A DNA stretch of 64,000 nucleotides from Aquabacterium lacunae (GTDB lineage Bacteria > Pseudomonadota > Gammaproteobacteria > Burkholderiales > Burkholderiaceae_C): NCBI RefSeq assembly GCF_004310865.1, contig NZ_SIXI01000003.1, positions 490,492-554,491 on the forward strand, in the 5' to 3' direction. The first letter of the stretch is position 1; every line of letters starts with the position of its first letter. Shown here in pieces: positions 8,350 to 17,075 of this stretch. Under the pieces are notes generated by a model. The model had not been told where the DNA came from, did not search any database, and saw only the letters and a program-made list of their open reading frames with translations. Made by a program: the position numbers and the translations under genes.

Positions 8350-9552
8350 TCAGAACGGGTTGTTGCTGACCCGGGTGAAGGCCAGAGCACCGACTTTGGC
8401 CTGCCCCGTCGGCCCCAGCACATAGTCACTGGCCCACAGGTGGCTGTACAGCAGGGCACCCGCGACCGTCGAACTGCCGCCGACGGTTTGCGCGCCGTCG
8501 TACACACAGTCGAGCAGCGACGACGAGGCGGAACCGTCCGGCTTGAACAGGGCCGATGTGTTGCACATGGCCTGGGTGGTGTTGATGCTGCCGTAATTGG
8601 CGGGATTTTCGGCAATGTCCTTGATCAGGTCGTAAGCCTTGACCAAACCGACCTTGGTGCCGTCGTTGACCACCCCGTTGAGACCGATGAGGCCCGCATT
8701 GAAGGCTTGCGTGAGCTCGTTGACCGTGGTGTTGTAACCGGCGGCACCAGGCGCCTTGCCAAGATCCGGAACGGTCACAACCACCACACGAGCCCCTGTC
8801 GACAACAGCCCATTGATGGCCTGACCGAGGCGCTCGCCACGGGCTTTGAGCTCGGTCTTGGCGGCATCCAGCTGACTGGGCGTGACCTTGACCAGGGCCA
8901 GTTGCTCCAGCACGTCATTCTGTCCAACCCACACAGTCACCAGCACGCCCTCACGCAGTTCGCCACGGCGTGCACCGAAGGTTGCGATCACGTCGTCCAC
9001 CTTGGCGCCAACCTGGGCATAGGTTTCAGCCCCGGTCTTGTCGGCTGGGCAGGCCGTGCCGTAACCCAGGTTGTAGCTGTTGGCGAGCACCTGGATCCAC
9101 AAACGACCTTCCAGGCTGCAGGCCCACAAGGTGCGTTGCTGCCGCTTGTGAACCGGGCTGGTGTTGAAGGTGGTCGAGGTCTCTTCGCGGATCAACCGCA
9201 GCGCGCCGGTATCGACCGAATAAACCGGGTTTGCATAAGTTTCCGCAGACAGACTGCTCAACACGGCGTCGTTGGTCTGGTACTCACCATCGATGAAGAA
9301 GGCCTGGTCCTTGACCACATAGTTCACGCCGTATTTCTGCCCCGCCACGGTGACGCCACCGACCGTCTGGGTGCCGATGAAACTGAGCTCGTCACCGAAG
9401 GAGATCATGCGTGAAGGCGTGAAGGTCTTGACCCGATCGCCCCCACCGCAGGCACTCAAGCCCACCGTCAGAGCGGCCGCGAGGGCCACAGCCCCCAGAC
9501 GGCGCACGGCGCGGGCAGACGAAACAGAGCGGCGAACAGCGGCAATCGACAT
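8350..9552 (-). CDS. SGNH/GDSL-like lipoprotein, probably catalytically degenerate
   Basis: A 400-residue predicted lipoprotein: a signal peptide ends in LSAC, with C35 as the lipid-modified residue. The fold markers of SGNH hydrolases are present: an SFGDELSFIG block at residues 51-60 and a G-Q-N-D block at 210-213. The catalytic Ser of GDSL is replaced by Glu (E55), and the usual C-terminal D-x-x-H-P reads SDYVLGPTGQ, so the catalytic His also appears absent. It may be a binding protein or use a different mechanism. ATG 9552 has GGAG upstream; the longer frame adds non-signal residues. It stands alone, with convergent SemiSWEET on one side and the sua5 stop on the other. Confidence 0.75.
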   Translation of the reverse strand: MSIAAVRRSVSSARAVRRLGAVALAAALTVGLSACGGGDRVKTFTPSRMISFGDELSFIGTQTVGGVTVAGQKYGVNYVVKDQAFFIDGEYQTNDAVLSSLSAETYANPVYSVDTGALRLIREETSTTFNTSPVHKRQQRTLWACSLEGRLWIQVLANSYNLGYGTACPADKTGAETYAQVGAKVDDVIATFGARRGELREGVLVTVWVGQNDVLEQLALVKVTPSQLDAAKTELKARGERLGQAINGLLSTGARVVVVTVPDLGKAPGAAGYNTTVNELTQAFNAGLIGLNGVVNDGTKVGLVKAYDLIKDIAENPANYGSINTTQAMCNTSALFKPDGSASSSLLDCVYDGAQTVGGSSTVAGALLYSHLWASDYVLGPTGQAKVGALAFTRVSNNPF

Positions 9553-9678
9553 GGAATCTCCAGCAAAAGGGCCTGCGGCATGCACGGGCACGGAAGGCCA
9601 CGCGGGCTGCAGCAGGACAAGCCTGCAAGCATACCGCCAGATTGTGTGCTGCCTGTGAAGGCGTTCGCCGGGGCGCCC

Positions 9679-10719
9679 TCAGGCCGCGGCGGCCCGCAGC
9701 AGGCGGTCGCGCACGCCGTCCCAGGCCGATTCGTCGGGCGGCGTTTCCACCCAGATTTCTTCGATGCCCAGGGCGTCCATGTCGCGCAGGTCGGCGAACA
9801 GGTCGTGCGCGGCCTGGGTGGCCTGCGCGGGCATGGCCTTGAAGATGACGCCTGGCTGCACGGGCCGGTGGGCCCAGGCGCTGCGCGAATAGGCGGCCAC
9901 CTTGGGGATGGGGTTGTGCCAGCCGGCCAGCACCGGGATCAGGCCGTCGAGCGCCTTGAGCAAGGCGGCTTCGGGCATCAGGCGCACTTTGGCGCGCGGC
10001 GCGTAGTGGGCCAGCAGGGTGCCCGAGGCCCGGGGCGCGGTCGGGTCCGGGGCTTCGGGGCGCGACCAGCCGATGGGCTCGCCGGCCACCACCTCCAGCT
10101 CGTCGCGGGTCAGGCGGCCGGGACGCAGCAGCACCGGGTGACCGCGGCTGCAATCGACGATGGCCGATTCGATGCCCACCTGGCAGGCGCCGCCGTCGAG
10201 CACCCACAGGTCGTCGTCGACGAACTCGCCCATGACGTGGTCGGCCCGGGTGGGGCTGATGCGGCCGAATCGGTTGGCGCTCGGTGCGGCTACGCCCAGC
10301 ACACCCAGCTGGGCGGCTTCACGCAACAGGGCCAGGGCCACCGGGTGGTCGGGGCAGCGCAGGCCGATGGTGTCCTGCCCGCCGGCCGAGGCCGCGGCCA
10401 GCCCAGGCTTGCGCGGCACGATCACCGTGAGCGGGCCGGGCCAGTAGCGGGCCATCAGGCGCTGGGCCACGGGCGGCAGGGCCTCGGCAAAAGCCAGGGC
10501 CGCATCGGCATGGTGCACGTGCACGATCAGGGGGTGGTTCGAAGGGCGCCCTTTGGCCGCGAAGATGCCGGCCACGGCCGCATCCTGGTCGGCACGGGCC
10601 CCCAGGCCATACACCGTCTCGGTGGGAAAGGCCACCAGGTGGCCCTCGGCCAGCCGGCGCGCGGCCTGGGCAATGGCGTGCGGGTCGGCCTGGGGGTCGA
10701 GGCGGGTGGGCTGGGCCAT
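9679..10719 (-). CDS. Threonylcarbamoyl-AMP synthase (Sua5 long form)
   Basis: This enzyme makes threonylcarbamoyl-adenylate from Thr, bicarbonate and ATP, the first step of t6A tRNA modification. The 346-residue length shows the long Sua5 form with a C-terminal Sua5 domain, not the short TsaC. The YrdC core is clear: AFPTETVYGLGARA, KGRPSNHPLIVHV, and APSANRFGRISPT. It follows purK by 16 bases in the purE-purK-sua5 run. The final acceptor complex includes TsaB, encoded at 5638-6438. Confidence 0.93.
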   Translation of the reverse strand: MAQPTRLDPQADPHAIAQAARRLAEGHLVAFPTETVYGLGARADQDAAVAGIFAAKGRPSNHPLIVHVHHADAALAFAEALPPVAQRLMARYWPGPLTVIVPRKPGLAAASAGGQDTIGLRCPDHPVALALLREAAQLGVLGVAAPSANRFGRISPTRADHVMGEFVDDDLWVLDGGACQVGIESAIVDCSRGHPVLLRPGRLTRDELEVVAGEPIGWSRPEAPDPTAPRASGTLLAHYAPRAKVRLMPEAALLKALDGLIPVLAGWHNPIPKVAAYSRSAWAHRPVQPGVIFKAMPAQATQAAHDLFADLRDMDALGIEEIWVETPPDESAWDGVRDRLLRAAAA

Positions 10720-10735
10720 GGGATGTTGCCGGGGG

Positions 10736-11902
10736 TCAGAAAGCTTCGATGCCCAGCAGGGCAGCGGCCTTCAGTGCCACGTCACGCGCGGCTTCGGGCG
10801 TGGCGCCGGTCACGGTCAGGTGGCCCATCTTGCGGCCCTTGCGTGCGTCGGTCTTGCCGTACAGGTGCAAGTGGGTGCCGCTCAGGGTCAGCACGCCGGC
10901 CCAGTCAGGCTCGACCTGCGTGGTGCTGCCCGCCGGGAACCACAGATCACCCAGCAGGTTCAGCATCAGGCAGGGGCTGTGCAGCACGGGCTCGACCAGC
11001 GGCAGGCCGGTCATGCAGCGCACCTGCATCTCGAACTGCGACACGTCGCAGGCGTCGATGGTGTGGTGGCCGCTGTTGTGCGGGCGCGGGGCCATTTCAT
11101 TGGCCACCAGGGTGCCATCGGCCAGCACGAAGAATTCGATGCACAGCACGCCCACATAGTTCAGCGAAGCGGCGATCTGGCGGGCGTTGGCCACGGCCTG
11201 CGCGGCCAGCTCGGGGGCCACACCAGGGGCCGGCGCGGTGGTCACGGCCAGGATGCCGTCGCGGTGCAGGTTGCGCTGCACGGGGAAGTTCACCACGGTG
11301 CCGTCGCGGCCGCGGGCCACGATCACGCTGACCTCGAAAGCCAGCGGCAGCATCTTTTCCAGCACGCAGGTGACCTGTTTCAGGTCGGCCCAGGCGGCGT
11401 TGAGCTCGTCACGCGTCTTCACGCGCACCTGGCCCTTGCCGTCGTAGCCCATGCGGGCGGTTTTCAAAATGCCGGGCAGCAGGCTGTCGGGCACGGCGGC
11501 CAGTTGTTCGGGCGAATCGATCACGGCGTGGGGTGCGCAGGGCACGCCGCAGCCGGTGAAGTGGGCCTTTTCACGGGCGCGGTCCTGGCACACGCTCACG
11601 GCCGCACCACTGGGCGCCACCGGGCGGGTGGCCGCCAGGGTGTCGAGCGCTTCGGCCGGCACGTTTTCGAACTCGGTGGTCACGGCCGCGGCCACGGCGC
11701 TCATGCGGGCCAGGCCGTCGGCATCGAGGTACGCCGTCTGGATGTGGGTGTGCGACACCAGGCCGGCCGGGCTGGTCGGGTCGGCATCGAGCACCGCCGT
11801 GGCGTACCCCATGCTCTGGGCCGCGTGCACGAACATGCGGCCCAGCTGGCCGCCCCCCATCACGCCCAGGGTGGCGCCGGGCAGGATCACGCCTTGGCTC
11901 AT
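10736..11902 (-). CDS. purK: N5-carboxyaminoimidazole ribonucleotide synthase
   Basis: PurK uses ATP and bicarbonate to turn AIR into N5-CAIR in purine synthesis. The 388-residue protein begins with the expected GVMGGGQLGRMF nucleotide-site motif and contains the ATP-grasp core (LKTARMGYDGKGQ, EMAPRPHNSGHHT). The ATG at 11902 overlaps the purE stop by one base (TGATG), which I take as the start; a GTG one codon upstream is possible. It acts directly before PurE, which rearranges the product. Confidence 0.95.
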   Translation of the reverse strand: MSQGVILPGATLGVMGGGQLGRMFVHAAQSMGYATAVLDADPTSPAGLVSHTHIQTAYLDADGLARMSAVAAAVTTEFENVPAEALDTLAATRPVAPSGAAVSVCQDRAREKAHFTGCGVPCAPHAVIDSPEQLAAVPDSLLPGILKTARMGYDGKGQVRVKTRDELNAAWADLKQVTCVLEKMLPLAFEVSVIVARGRDGTVVNFPVQRNLHRDGILAVTTAPAPGVAPELAAQAVANARQIAASLNYVGVLCIEFFVLADGTLVANEMAPRPHNSGHHTIDACDVSQFEMQVRCMTGLPLVEPVLHSPCLMLNLLGDLWFPAGSTTQVEPDWAGVLTLSGTHLHLYGKTDARKGRKMGHLTVTGATPEAARDVALKAAALLGIEAF

Positions 11903-12411
11903 CACTTGGGGTCCAGGGTCAGGTCGGCCGTCATGGCCTCGGCCGCGGCGGTCTGGCGGGCGCGGAAGGCGTCCAGCTTGTCGCGCAGGGTGGCATCACC
12001 GTTGGCCAGCATGGCCACGGCGAACAGGGCCGCGTTGGCCGCCCCCGCGGTGCCGATGGCGAAGGTGGCCACGGGCACGCCCTTGGGCATCTGCACGATG
12101 GAATGCAGGGAATCGACCCCCTGCAGGTGGCGCGAAGGCACCGGCACGCCCAGCACGGGCACCGGGGTCTTGGCGGCCAGCATGCCCGGCAGGTGGGCCG
12201 CACCGCCGGCCCCGGCGATGATGGCTTGCAGGCCACGGCCACGGGCTGTCTCGGCGTAACGGAAGAGCTCGTCGGGCATGCGGTGGGCCGAAACCACCTT
12301 CGCTTCGAAAGGCACACCGAACTCGGTCAGAATCTCGGCAGCAAGGCGCATGACGTCCCAGTCGCTGCTGGACCCCATCACGACACCAATCACGGGCGAT
12401 GCGCTGTTCAC
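11902..12411 (-). CDS. purE: N5-CAIR mutase
   Basis: PurE moves the carboxyl group of N5-CAIR to give CAIR. The 169-residue protein has the class I PurE motifs [12 protein letters not shown] and SAHRMPDEL, plus the [11 protein letters not shown] glycine-rich segment. The start is a GTG at 12411 with GAGGAG six bases upstream. It leads the operon purE-purK-sua5. The 40 bases to the divergent thioredoxin gene must hold promoters for both. Confidence 0.95.
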   Translation of the reverse strand: MNSASPVIGVVMGSSSDWDVMRLAAEILTEFGVPFEAKVVSAHRMPDELFRYAETARGRGLQAIIAGAGGAAHLPGMLAAKTPVPVLGVPVPSRHLQGVDSLHSIVQMPKGVPVATFAIGTAGAANAALFAVAMLANGDATLRDKLDAFRARQTAAAEAMTADLTLDPK

Positions 12412-12451
12412 GCCGCTCTCCTCAGGTACAAAACCTCGATTTTAGGCTCGC

Positions 12452-13462
12452 ATGATCGACATCACCCTGGAAAACTTCGAATCCGACCTCATGGCCGCCT
12501 CCATGCAGGTGCCTGTGCTGCTCGACATCTGGGCCCCCTGGTGCGGCCCCTGCAAGCAGCTGGGCCCCGTGCTGGAGAAGCTGGAAGCCGAGTACGGAGG
12601 CCGTTTCCTGCTGGCCAAGCTGAACGCCGACGACGAGCCCCAGATCGCGGGGCAGTTCTCGCAGATGTTCGGCGTGCGCTCGATTCCGTTCTGCGTGATG
12701 CTGGCTGGCGGGCGCCCGGTGGACGGCTTCGTGGGCGCCATTCCCGAGGCCCAGATCCGCGAGTTCCTTGACAAGTACGTGATGCCGGGCGATGGCCTGA
12801 TGGCCGACGAGCCCGCGGACGACGTCGACTCGGTGGATGAAGCCGGCGCCGACGGTGCCGACCCGGCACTGGCCAAACTGCTGGAGGCCATCGACCGCGA
12901 CCCGTCAACCGACGAGCCCCGCTTCGAGCTGGTCAAGCTGCTGCTGGAGCGCGGGCAGGTCGAAGCCGCCCAGGCCATCTTCGAGCCCATCGCCGCCAAG
13001 GGCACAGGCCCGGTGCCCGACCGGCGTGTGCAGGCCTTCGGCATGTACATCGAGGCCGCCGTGGTGGCCCCGAGCGCCCGCAGCGCGGCCGAACTCGACG
13101 CGGCCATTGCCGCCAACCGCCGCGATTTCGACGCCCGCTTCGAGCTGGCCCAGACCCATTTCGGCGCCGGCCGCTTCACCCACGCCATGGACGCCCTGCT
13201 GGAAATCATCATGCGCGACAAGGCCTGGTCCGACGAAAAGGCCCGCAAGACCTATGTCGGCATCCTGGAAGTGATGAGCAAGCCCGTGGTGCGCGAGCCC
13301 AAGCGCGCCCCCGGTCAGCCGGGCCAGCCCGGAGGCCCCGGTGCCCCAGGCGGCGCACCGGGGCAGCCCCCGAAGCTGGAAGTGGCCGGCAAGGTCGAGG
13401 TGCAACCGGCCGACCCGGTGATCGACGCCTACCGGCGCAAGTTGAGCATGGCGATCTTCTGA
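12452..13462 (+). CDS. Thioredoxin-TPR co-chaperone (CnoX/YbbN type)
   Basis: A 336-residue cytoplasmic protein with an N-terminal thioredoxin fold (residues 1-115) holding an intact WCGPC active site, then helical TPR-like repeats (about 130-285). This is the layout of CnoX, a holdase that protects proteins from oxidation and hands them to GroEL. E. coli CnoX has lost the CGPC motif, whereas this one could be a redox-active oxidoreductase. Two additions are unusual: an acidic linker after the thioredoxin domain and a collagen-like G-Q-P-G/G-P-G stretch near residues 285-305 before a conserved-looking tail ending YRRKLSMAIF. Confidence 0.85.
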   Translation: MIDITLENFESDLMAASMQVPVLLDIWAPWCGPCKQLGPVLEKLEAEYGGRFLLAKLNADDEPQIAGQFSQMFGVRSIPFCVMLAGGRPVDGFVGAIPEAQIREFLDKYVMPGDGLMADEPADDVDSVDEAGADGADPALAKLLEAIDRDPSTDEPRFELVKLLLERGQVEAAQAIFEPIAAKGTGPVPDRRVQAFGMYIEAAVVAPSARSAAELDAAIAANRRDFDARFELAQTHFGAGRFTHAMDALLEIIMRDKAWSDEKARKTYVGILEVMSKPVVREPKRAPGQPGQPGGPGAPGGAPGQPPKLEVAGKVEVQPADPVIDAYRRKLSMAIF

Positions 13463-13542
13463 TCACCCCTCATTCACGGGGTGTCGCCGTGCACGGAATT
13501 TCACCAACATAATCTGATTGATTCAGACAAAACGAGGGTTTC

Positions 13543-14139
13543 ATGGTCCGGAATTTCACCCACCTGTGCGGCCTGGTCGGCATCCTGGCGCTGAGCGCCG
13601 GTGCCCACGCAGCCACCATCACCCCGACCTCTGTGTCAGGCTCCGGCGTCTACTCGGGCGCCCTGAGCGAATTGACAGACGGCATTTACCCCGCCGATTA
13701 CAGCCTTTGGAATGCGCCAGGCACCGTGTCCTGGGTTGGAACGGCCCCGACCTTCGTGTTCGACCTCGGCCAGCTCTACACGCTGAAGGACATCACGCTC
13801 ACGGTCGACAACAACGACTACTACTTCCTGCAGGTGTCGACCAACGGCTCGCAGTGGAATGCGTTGACCACAGTGCTGGCCTTTGATGGCCCCGTGACCA
13901 GCGGCATGGACACCTTCAGCAGCGAAACGGGCTCGCCCGACTACTCGGCGTTCATCGATTTCCAGCCCCAGACCGTCCGTTACGTTCGCTTGTCGGCGGT
14001 GGGTGGCGACGAACTGTATTCGGTGGGCGAGGTGTCGTTCCAAGGCGCCGCCGCCGTGCCTGAGCCACAGGCCATTGCGCTGATGCTGGCCGGTGTCGGC
14101 GTGGCCGGTGTGGCTGCCCGTCGCAAGCGCCAAAGCTGA
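13543..14139 (+). CDS. PEP-CTERM sorting domain protein
   Basis: A 198-residue secreted protein. The signal peptide ends at GAHA. Residues 30-165 look like a discoidin/F5-8C-type beta-sandwich (DGIYPADYSLWNAPG, FVFDLGQLYTLKDITLTVDN, RYVRLSAVG). The C-terminus has VPEP, a hydrophobic helix and a basic end (ARRKRQS), the full PEP-CTERM signal cut by an exosortase (EpsH type). Such proteins are usually surface or matrix proteins in exopolysaccharide-making bacteria. No exosortase is in this window, so it must lie elsewhere. It is followed by a strong terminator and is probably monocistronic. Confidence 0.9.
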   Translation: MVRNFTHLCGLVGILALSAGAHAATITPTSVSGSGVYSGALSELTDGIYPADYSLWNAPGTVSWVGTAPTFVFDLGQLYTLKDITLTVDNNDYYFLQVSTNGSQWNALTTVLAFDGPVTSGMDTFSSETGSPDYSAFIDFQPQTVRYVRLSAVGGDELYSVGEVSFQGAAAVPEPQAIALMLAGVGVAGVAARRKRQS

Positions 14140-14192
14140 AACTGACCAGCAGTCATTGAGGCTGCACGGGCGTCGACGCCCTGCCATGGTCC

Positions 14193-14214
14193 AGCCGCCT
14201 TCGGGCGGCTTTTT
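14193..14214 (+). terminator. Intrinsic terminator after the PEP-CTERM gene
   Basis: A 7-bp stem AGCCGCC/GGCGGCT closed by a UUCG tetraloop, followed by four U. It lies 53 bases past the stop at 14139. Confidence 0.88.
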
Positions 14215-14262
14215 CATGGCCGCAACGCGCATACTCAACACCATGACCGATTCTCAAAGCCC

Positions 14263-15120
14263 ATGCATTCGCCGCCCCTTTCGCCCCTGATTTCGGCTTC
14301 GGCCCTGCGCGCTCGCCTGAGCCGCGAAGAGGCCATCACCCTGCTGGACTGCCGTTTCAACCTGGTCGATGTGCTGGCCGGGCAGGCCGCATTCGGGCAG
14401 GGGCACATCCCGGGGGCGGTGTACGCCCACCTGGACTTCGACCTGTCGGGCCCCAAAACTGGCCAGAACGGGCGACACCCTCTGCCCACACGGGATGCCT
14501 TCGCCCAAACGCTCACACGCTGGGGCGTGCAGCCAGGCCGCACGATGGTCTGCTACGACGCGCAGGGCGGCATGTTTGCGGCGCGGGCCTGGTGGATGCT
14601 GCACTGGGCGGGGCACACCGACGTGCAGGTGCTCGATGGCGGCTGGGCCGCCTGGCAGACCTCCGCGGATGACGCCACGGCCGCCGGCGCGCCAGCCGAT
14701 GCGCCCCTCCCCGACCCAGCCCTGCCCAGCATCGCTGTGGTGAGCACCGCCGATGTGCTGGCCAACCTCGAGGCCTCCGCTCCCTTCACCCTGCTCGATG
14801 CCCGCGCGCCCGATCGCTTCCGCGGTGAAAACGAAACGCTGGACCCGGTGGGCGGGCACATCCCCGGGGCTTTGAACCGCTTTTTCCAGCAGAACCTGCA
14901 GGCCGATGGCCGCTTCAAACCAGCCGCGCAATTGCGCGCCGAATTCACCCAGGCCCTGGGCACGGTGCCCGCTGAGCAGGTGGTGCACCAGTGCGGCTCG
15001 GGGGTCACTGCCTGCCACAACCTGCTGGCCATGACCGTGGCCGGCCTGCCGGGTTCGCGCCTGTACGCCGGCTCGTGGAGCGAGTGGTGCAGCGACCCGT
15101 CCCGCCCTGCAGAACGCTGA
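14263..15120 (+). CDS. sseA: 3-mercaptopyruvate/thiosulfate sulfurtransferase
   Basis: A 285-residue two-rhodanese-domain protein. The C-terminal active-site loop is CGSGVTA (in VHQCGSGVTACHN), the mercaptopyruvate type, rather than the thiosulfate-type C-R-x-G-x-R. The N-terminal domain is inactive in this family. It moves sulfur from 3-mercaptopyruvate to cyanide or thiol acceptors in the cytoplasm. The C-terminus carries the usual LYAGSWSEW block. It stands alone between a terminator and the PETase-like gene. Confidence 0.92.
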   Translation: MHSPPLSPLISASALRARLSREEAITLLDCRFNLVDVLAGQAAFGQGHIPGAVYAHLDFDLSGPKTGQNGRHPLPTRDAFAQTLTRWGVQPGRTMVCYDAQGGMFAARAWWMLHWAGHTDVQVLDGGWAAWQTSADDATAAGAPADAPLPDPALPSIAVVSTADVLANLEASAPFTLLDARAPDRFRGENETLDPVGGHIPGALNRFFQQNLQADGRFKPAAQLRAEFTQALGTVPAEQVVHQCGSGVTACHNLLAMTVAGLPGSRLYAGSWSEWCSDPSRPAER

Positions 15121-15221
15121 TCCACGGGAAATCGAGCCCCCTCAAACGACTGCCATTCAGCGGAAACCCGAATGCCCTGAAGTGTCGCCAAACGAACAAT
15201 TGCCCATCAGACAAAAAGGTC

Positions 15222-15237
15222 CGTCAGATGCCTGACG
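15222..15237. promoter_or_regulatory. Perfect inverted repeat upstream of the PETase-like gene
   Basis: CGTCAG-ATGC-CTGACG, 6-bp perfect arms with a 4-base spacer, lies 31 bases before the start codon at 15269. It could be an operator or a small 5' UTR hairpin. I could not place a convincing -10/-35 pair in the 148-base gap. Confidence 0.35.
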
Positions 15238-15268
15238 AGGCCAGCCCTTCTTCAACAAGGACAGACAG

Positions 15269-16123
15269 ATGAGCAAGACCTTCCAGGCCGCACTGGCCAA
15301 AGTTTCCCTGGGCCTGAGCGCCCTGGCCCTGGCTGCCGCCGCACACGCTGTTGAAAACGGCCCCGCCCCCACCGAAACCTCGGTGACCGGCAACGGCTCG
15401 TTCGCCACCGCCAGCGCCAAGATCGCCACCCCCAACGGCTACGGCTCGGGCACCGTGTGGTACCCCACCGCCGGTTCGGGCTACGGCCTGATCGTGGTCG
15501 GCCCCGGCTTCACCGAAACCGAAAACGCCATCAACTGGTGGGGCGCCCGCCTGGCCTCGCACGGCTTCGTGGTCGTGACCGTGGGCACCAAGACCACGCT
15601 GGACCAGCCTGAAAGCCGCGGCAAGCAGTTCATGGCCGCCCTCAAGCAAGTGGTCTCGCTGGAAGCCACCGCGCCCTACAAGGGCAAGATCGACGCCTCC
15701 CGCCAGGCCGTGGCTGGCCACTCGATGGGTGGCGGCGGCACCCTGGCTGCCGCCCGCGACAACCCCAGCCTGAAGGCCGCCATCCCGCTGGCCCCGTGGC
15801 ACACCCTGAAGGATTTCTCGTCGGTGAAGGTGCCCACCCTGGTCATCGCCTGCGAAAAGGACATCATCGCCCCCGTGTCGTCGCACGCCAAGCGCTTCTA
15901 CGACAGCATGAACGCCGCCACGCCGCACGCGTTCGCCGAACTGGCCGGTGCCGACCACTTCTGCGTGAACAACAGCACCTCGGCCGCCAACAAGGCCACC
16001 GACACCAAGCTGGCCGTGTCCTGGCTGAAGGTGTTCATGGACAACGACCAGCGCTACCTGCCCTTCCTGAAGGAAACCAAGCCGGCCGCCAACCTGTCGC
16101 GCTACCTGACCGCCGGCTTCTGA
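15269..16123 (+). CDS. PETase-like polyester hydrolase (cutinase family), secreted
   Basis: A 284-residue alpha/beta hydrolase with a Sec signal peptide (cut likely after AHA, residue 27). It aligns through its length with Ideonella sakaiensis PETase: GYGSGTVWYPT, NWWGARLASHGFVVVT, TLDQP, GHSMGGGG, NPSLKAAIPLAPW, FSSVKVPTL, KVFMDND. The triad is S152, D198, H230. The PETase-specific cysteine pair is present (C195, C232; IsPETase C203-C239), and the loop after it is two residues longer. The subsite pair W159/S238 of IsPETase is H151/F231 here, as in thermophilic cutinases, and Y87 is F81. The C-terminal disulfide is absent. The start has AAGGA upstream. Natural substrates could be cutin, PHA-like or other polyesters; activity on PET is untested. 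Confidence 0.9.
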   Translation: MSKTFQAALAKVSLGLSALALAAAAHAVENGPAPTETSVTGNGSFATASAKIATPNGYGSGTVWYPTAGSGYGLIVVGPGFTETENAINWWGARLASHGFVVVTVGTKTTLDQPESRGKQFMAALKQVVSLEATAPYKGKIDASRQAVAGHSMGGGGTLAAARDNPSLKAAIPLAPWHTLKDFSSVKVPTLVIACEKDIIAPVSSHAKRFYDSMNAATPHAFAELAGADHFCVNNSTSAANKATDTKLAVSWLKVFMDNDQRYLPFLKETKPAANLSRYLTAGF

Positions 16124-16166
16124 TGGCGCAGGCTGGCCCCAGGTCAGCCTCAGCCACCCGGCCCCC

Positions 16167-16199
16167 AAGCCCCGCCAGCCTCGTGCTGCGGGGCTTTGT
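16167..16199 (+). terminator. Intrinsic terminator after the PETase-like gene
   Basis: Stem AAGCCCCGC/GCGGGGCTT (16167-16175 and 16188-16196), then a short, imperfect U tract (UG UU). It lies 44 bases after the stop at 16123, so the hydrolase gene is probably transcribed alone. Confidence 0.7.
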
Positions 16200-16235
16200 T
16201 CATGGAGGATCCCGCGCAAGCGCTACGATGTGCCC

Positions 16236-17075
16236 ATGAAAGTTGCCGCCCTGCAGATGGTCTCCACGCCCGACGTGGCCCGCAACCTGGCCACGGCCGA
16301 ACGCCTGATCCGCCAGGCCGCGGCAGACGGCGCCGAGCTGGTGGCCCTGCCCGAATACTTCTGCCTGATGGGCCAGCGTGACCGCGACAAGCTGGCCATT
16401 GCCGAGCCCGACCTGGGCGACGCCCTGCCTTCGCCGAAAGCGCCCATGCAGAGCCTGCTGGCGCGCCTGGCCCGCGAACTGGGCCTGTGGCTGGTGGGCG
16501 GCACCCTGCCCCTGCACAGCCACACCCCAGAGCGCGTGTGCAACAGCGTGCTGGTGTACGCCCCGCAAGGCCAGCGGATGGCCCGTTACGACAAGATCCA
16601 CCTGTTCTGCTTCGACGACGGCACCCAGCGCTACGACGAGGGCGCCACCCTGCAGGCGGGCCGCCAGCCCGTGGCCTTCACCGCCACCGACCGGCAGGGA
16701 CAGCCCTGGCGCGTGGGCCTGGGCGTGTGCTACGACCTGCGCTTTCCCGAGCTGTTCCGGGCCCTGAGCCAGCCGGAGCCCTGCGACCTGTTCATCCTGC
16801 CTGCGGCCTTCACCCACACCACCGGCCAGGCCCACTGGGAAGTGCTGTTGCGTGCCCGCGCCATCGAGAACCTGGCCCATGTGCTGGCGCCGGCACAGGG
16901 GGGCCTGCACGAGAACGGCCGGCGCACCTTCGGCCACAGCCTGGCCATCGGGCCTTGGGGCGAGGTGCTGGCCGTTCAGGCCGAAGGCGAAGGTGTGGTC
17001 ATGGCCACGCTGGACCGCTGCGCCCAGGCCACCCGCCGCCAGCAACTGCCCGCGCTGCAGCACCGCGTGCTCTGA
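16236..17075 (+). CDS. Carbon-nitrogen hydrolase (nitrilase superfamily amidase)
   Basis: A 279-residue cytoplasmic amidase. The nitrilase triad is visible: Glu in ALPEYFCLM, Lys in YDKIHLF, and Cys in GVCYDLRFPELFR. The pattern is closest to the Nit1/deaminated-glutathione-amidase branch, including a phenylalanine-rich FCFDD after the Lys. That enzyme repairs deaminated glutathione, but other small amides are possible. The frame can also begin at GTG 16230; I chose ATG 16236 because family members begin MKVAALQM. No clear Shine-Dalgarno sequence is seen for either. Confidence 0.85.
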   Translation: MKVAALQMVSTPDVARNLATAERLIRQAAADGAELVALPEYFCLMGQRDRDKLAIAEPDLGDALPSPKAPMQSLLARLARELGLWLVGGTLPLHSHTPERVCNSVLVYAPQGQRMARYDKIHLFCFDDGTQRYDEGATLQAGRQPVAFTATDRQGQPWRVGLGVCYDLRFPELFRALSQPEPCDLFILPAAFTHTTGQAHWEVLLRARAIENLAHVLAPAQGGLHENGRRTFGHSLAIGPWGEVLAVQAEGEGVVMATLDRCAQATRRQQLPALQHRVL

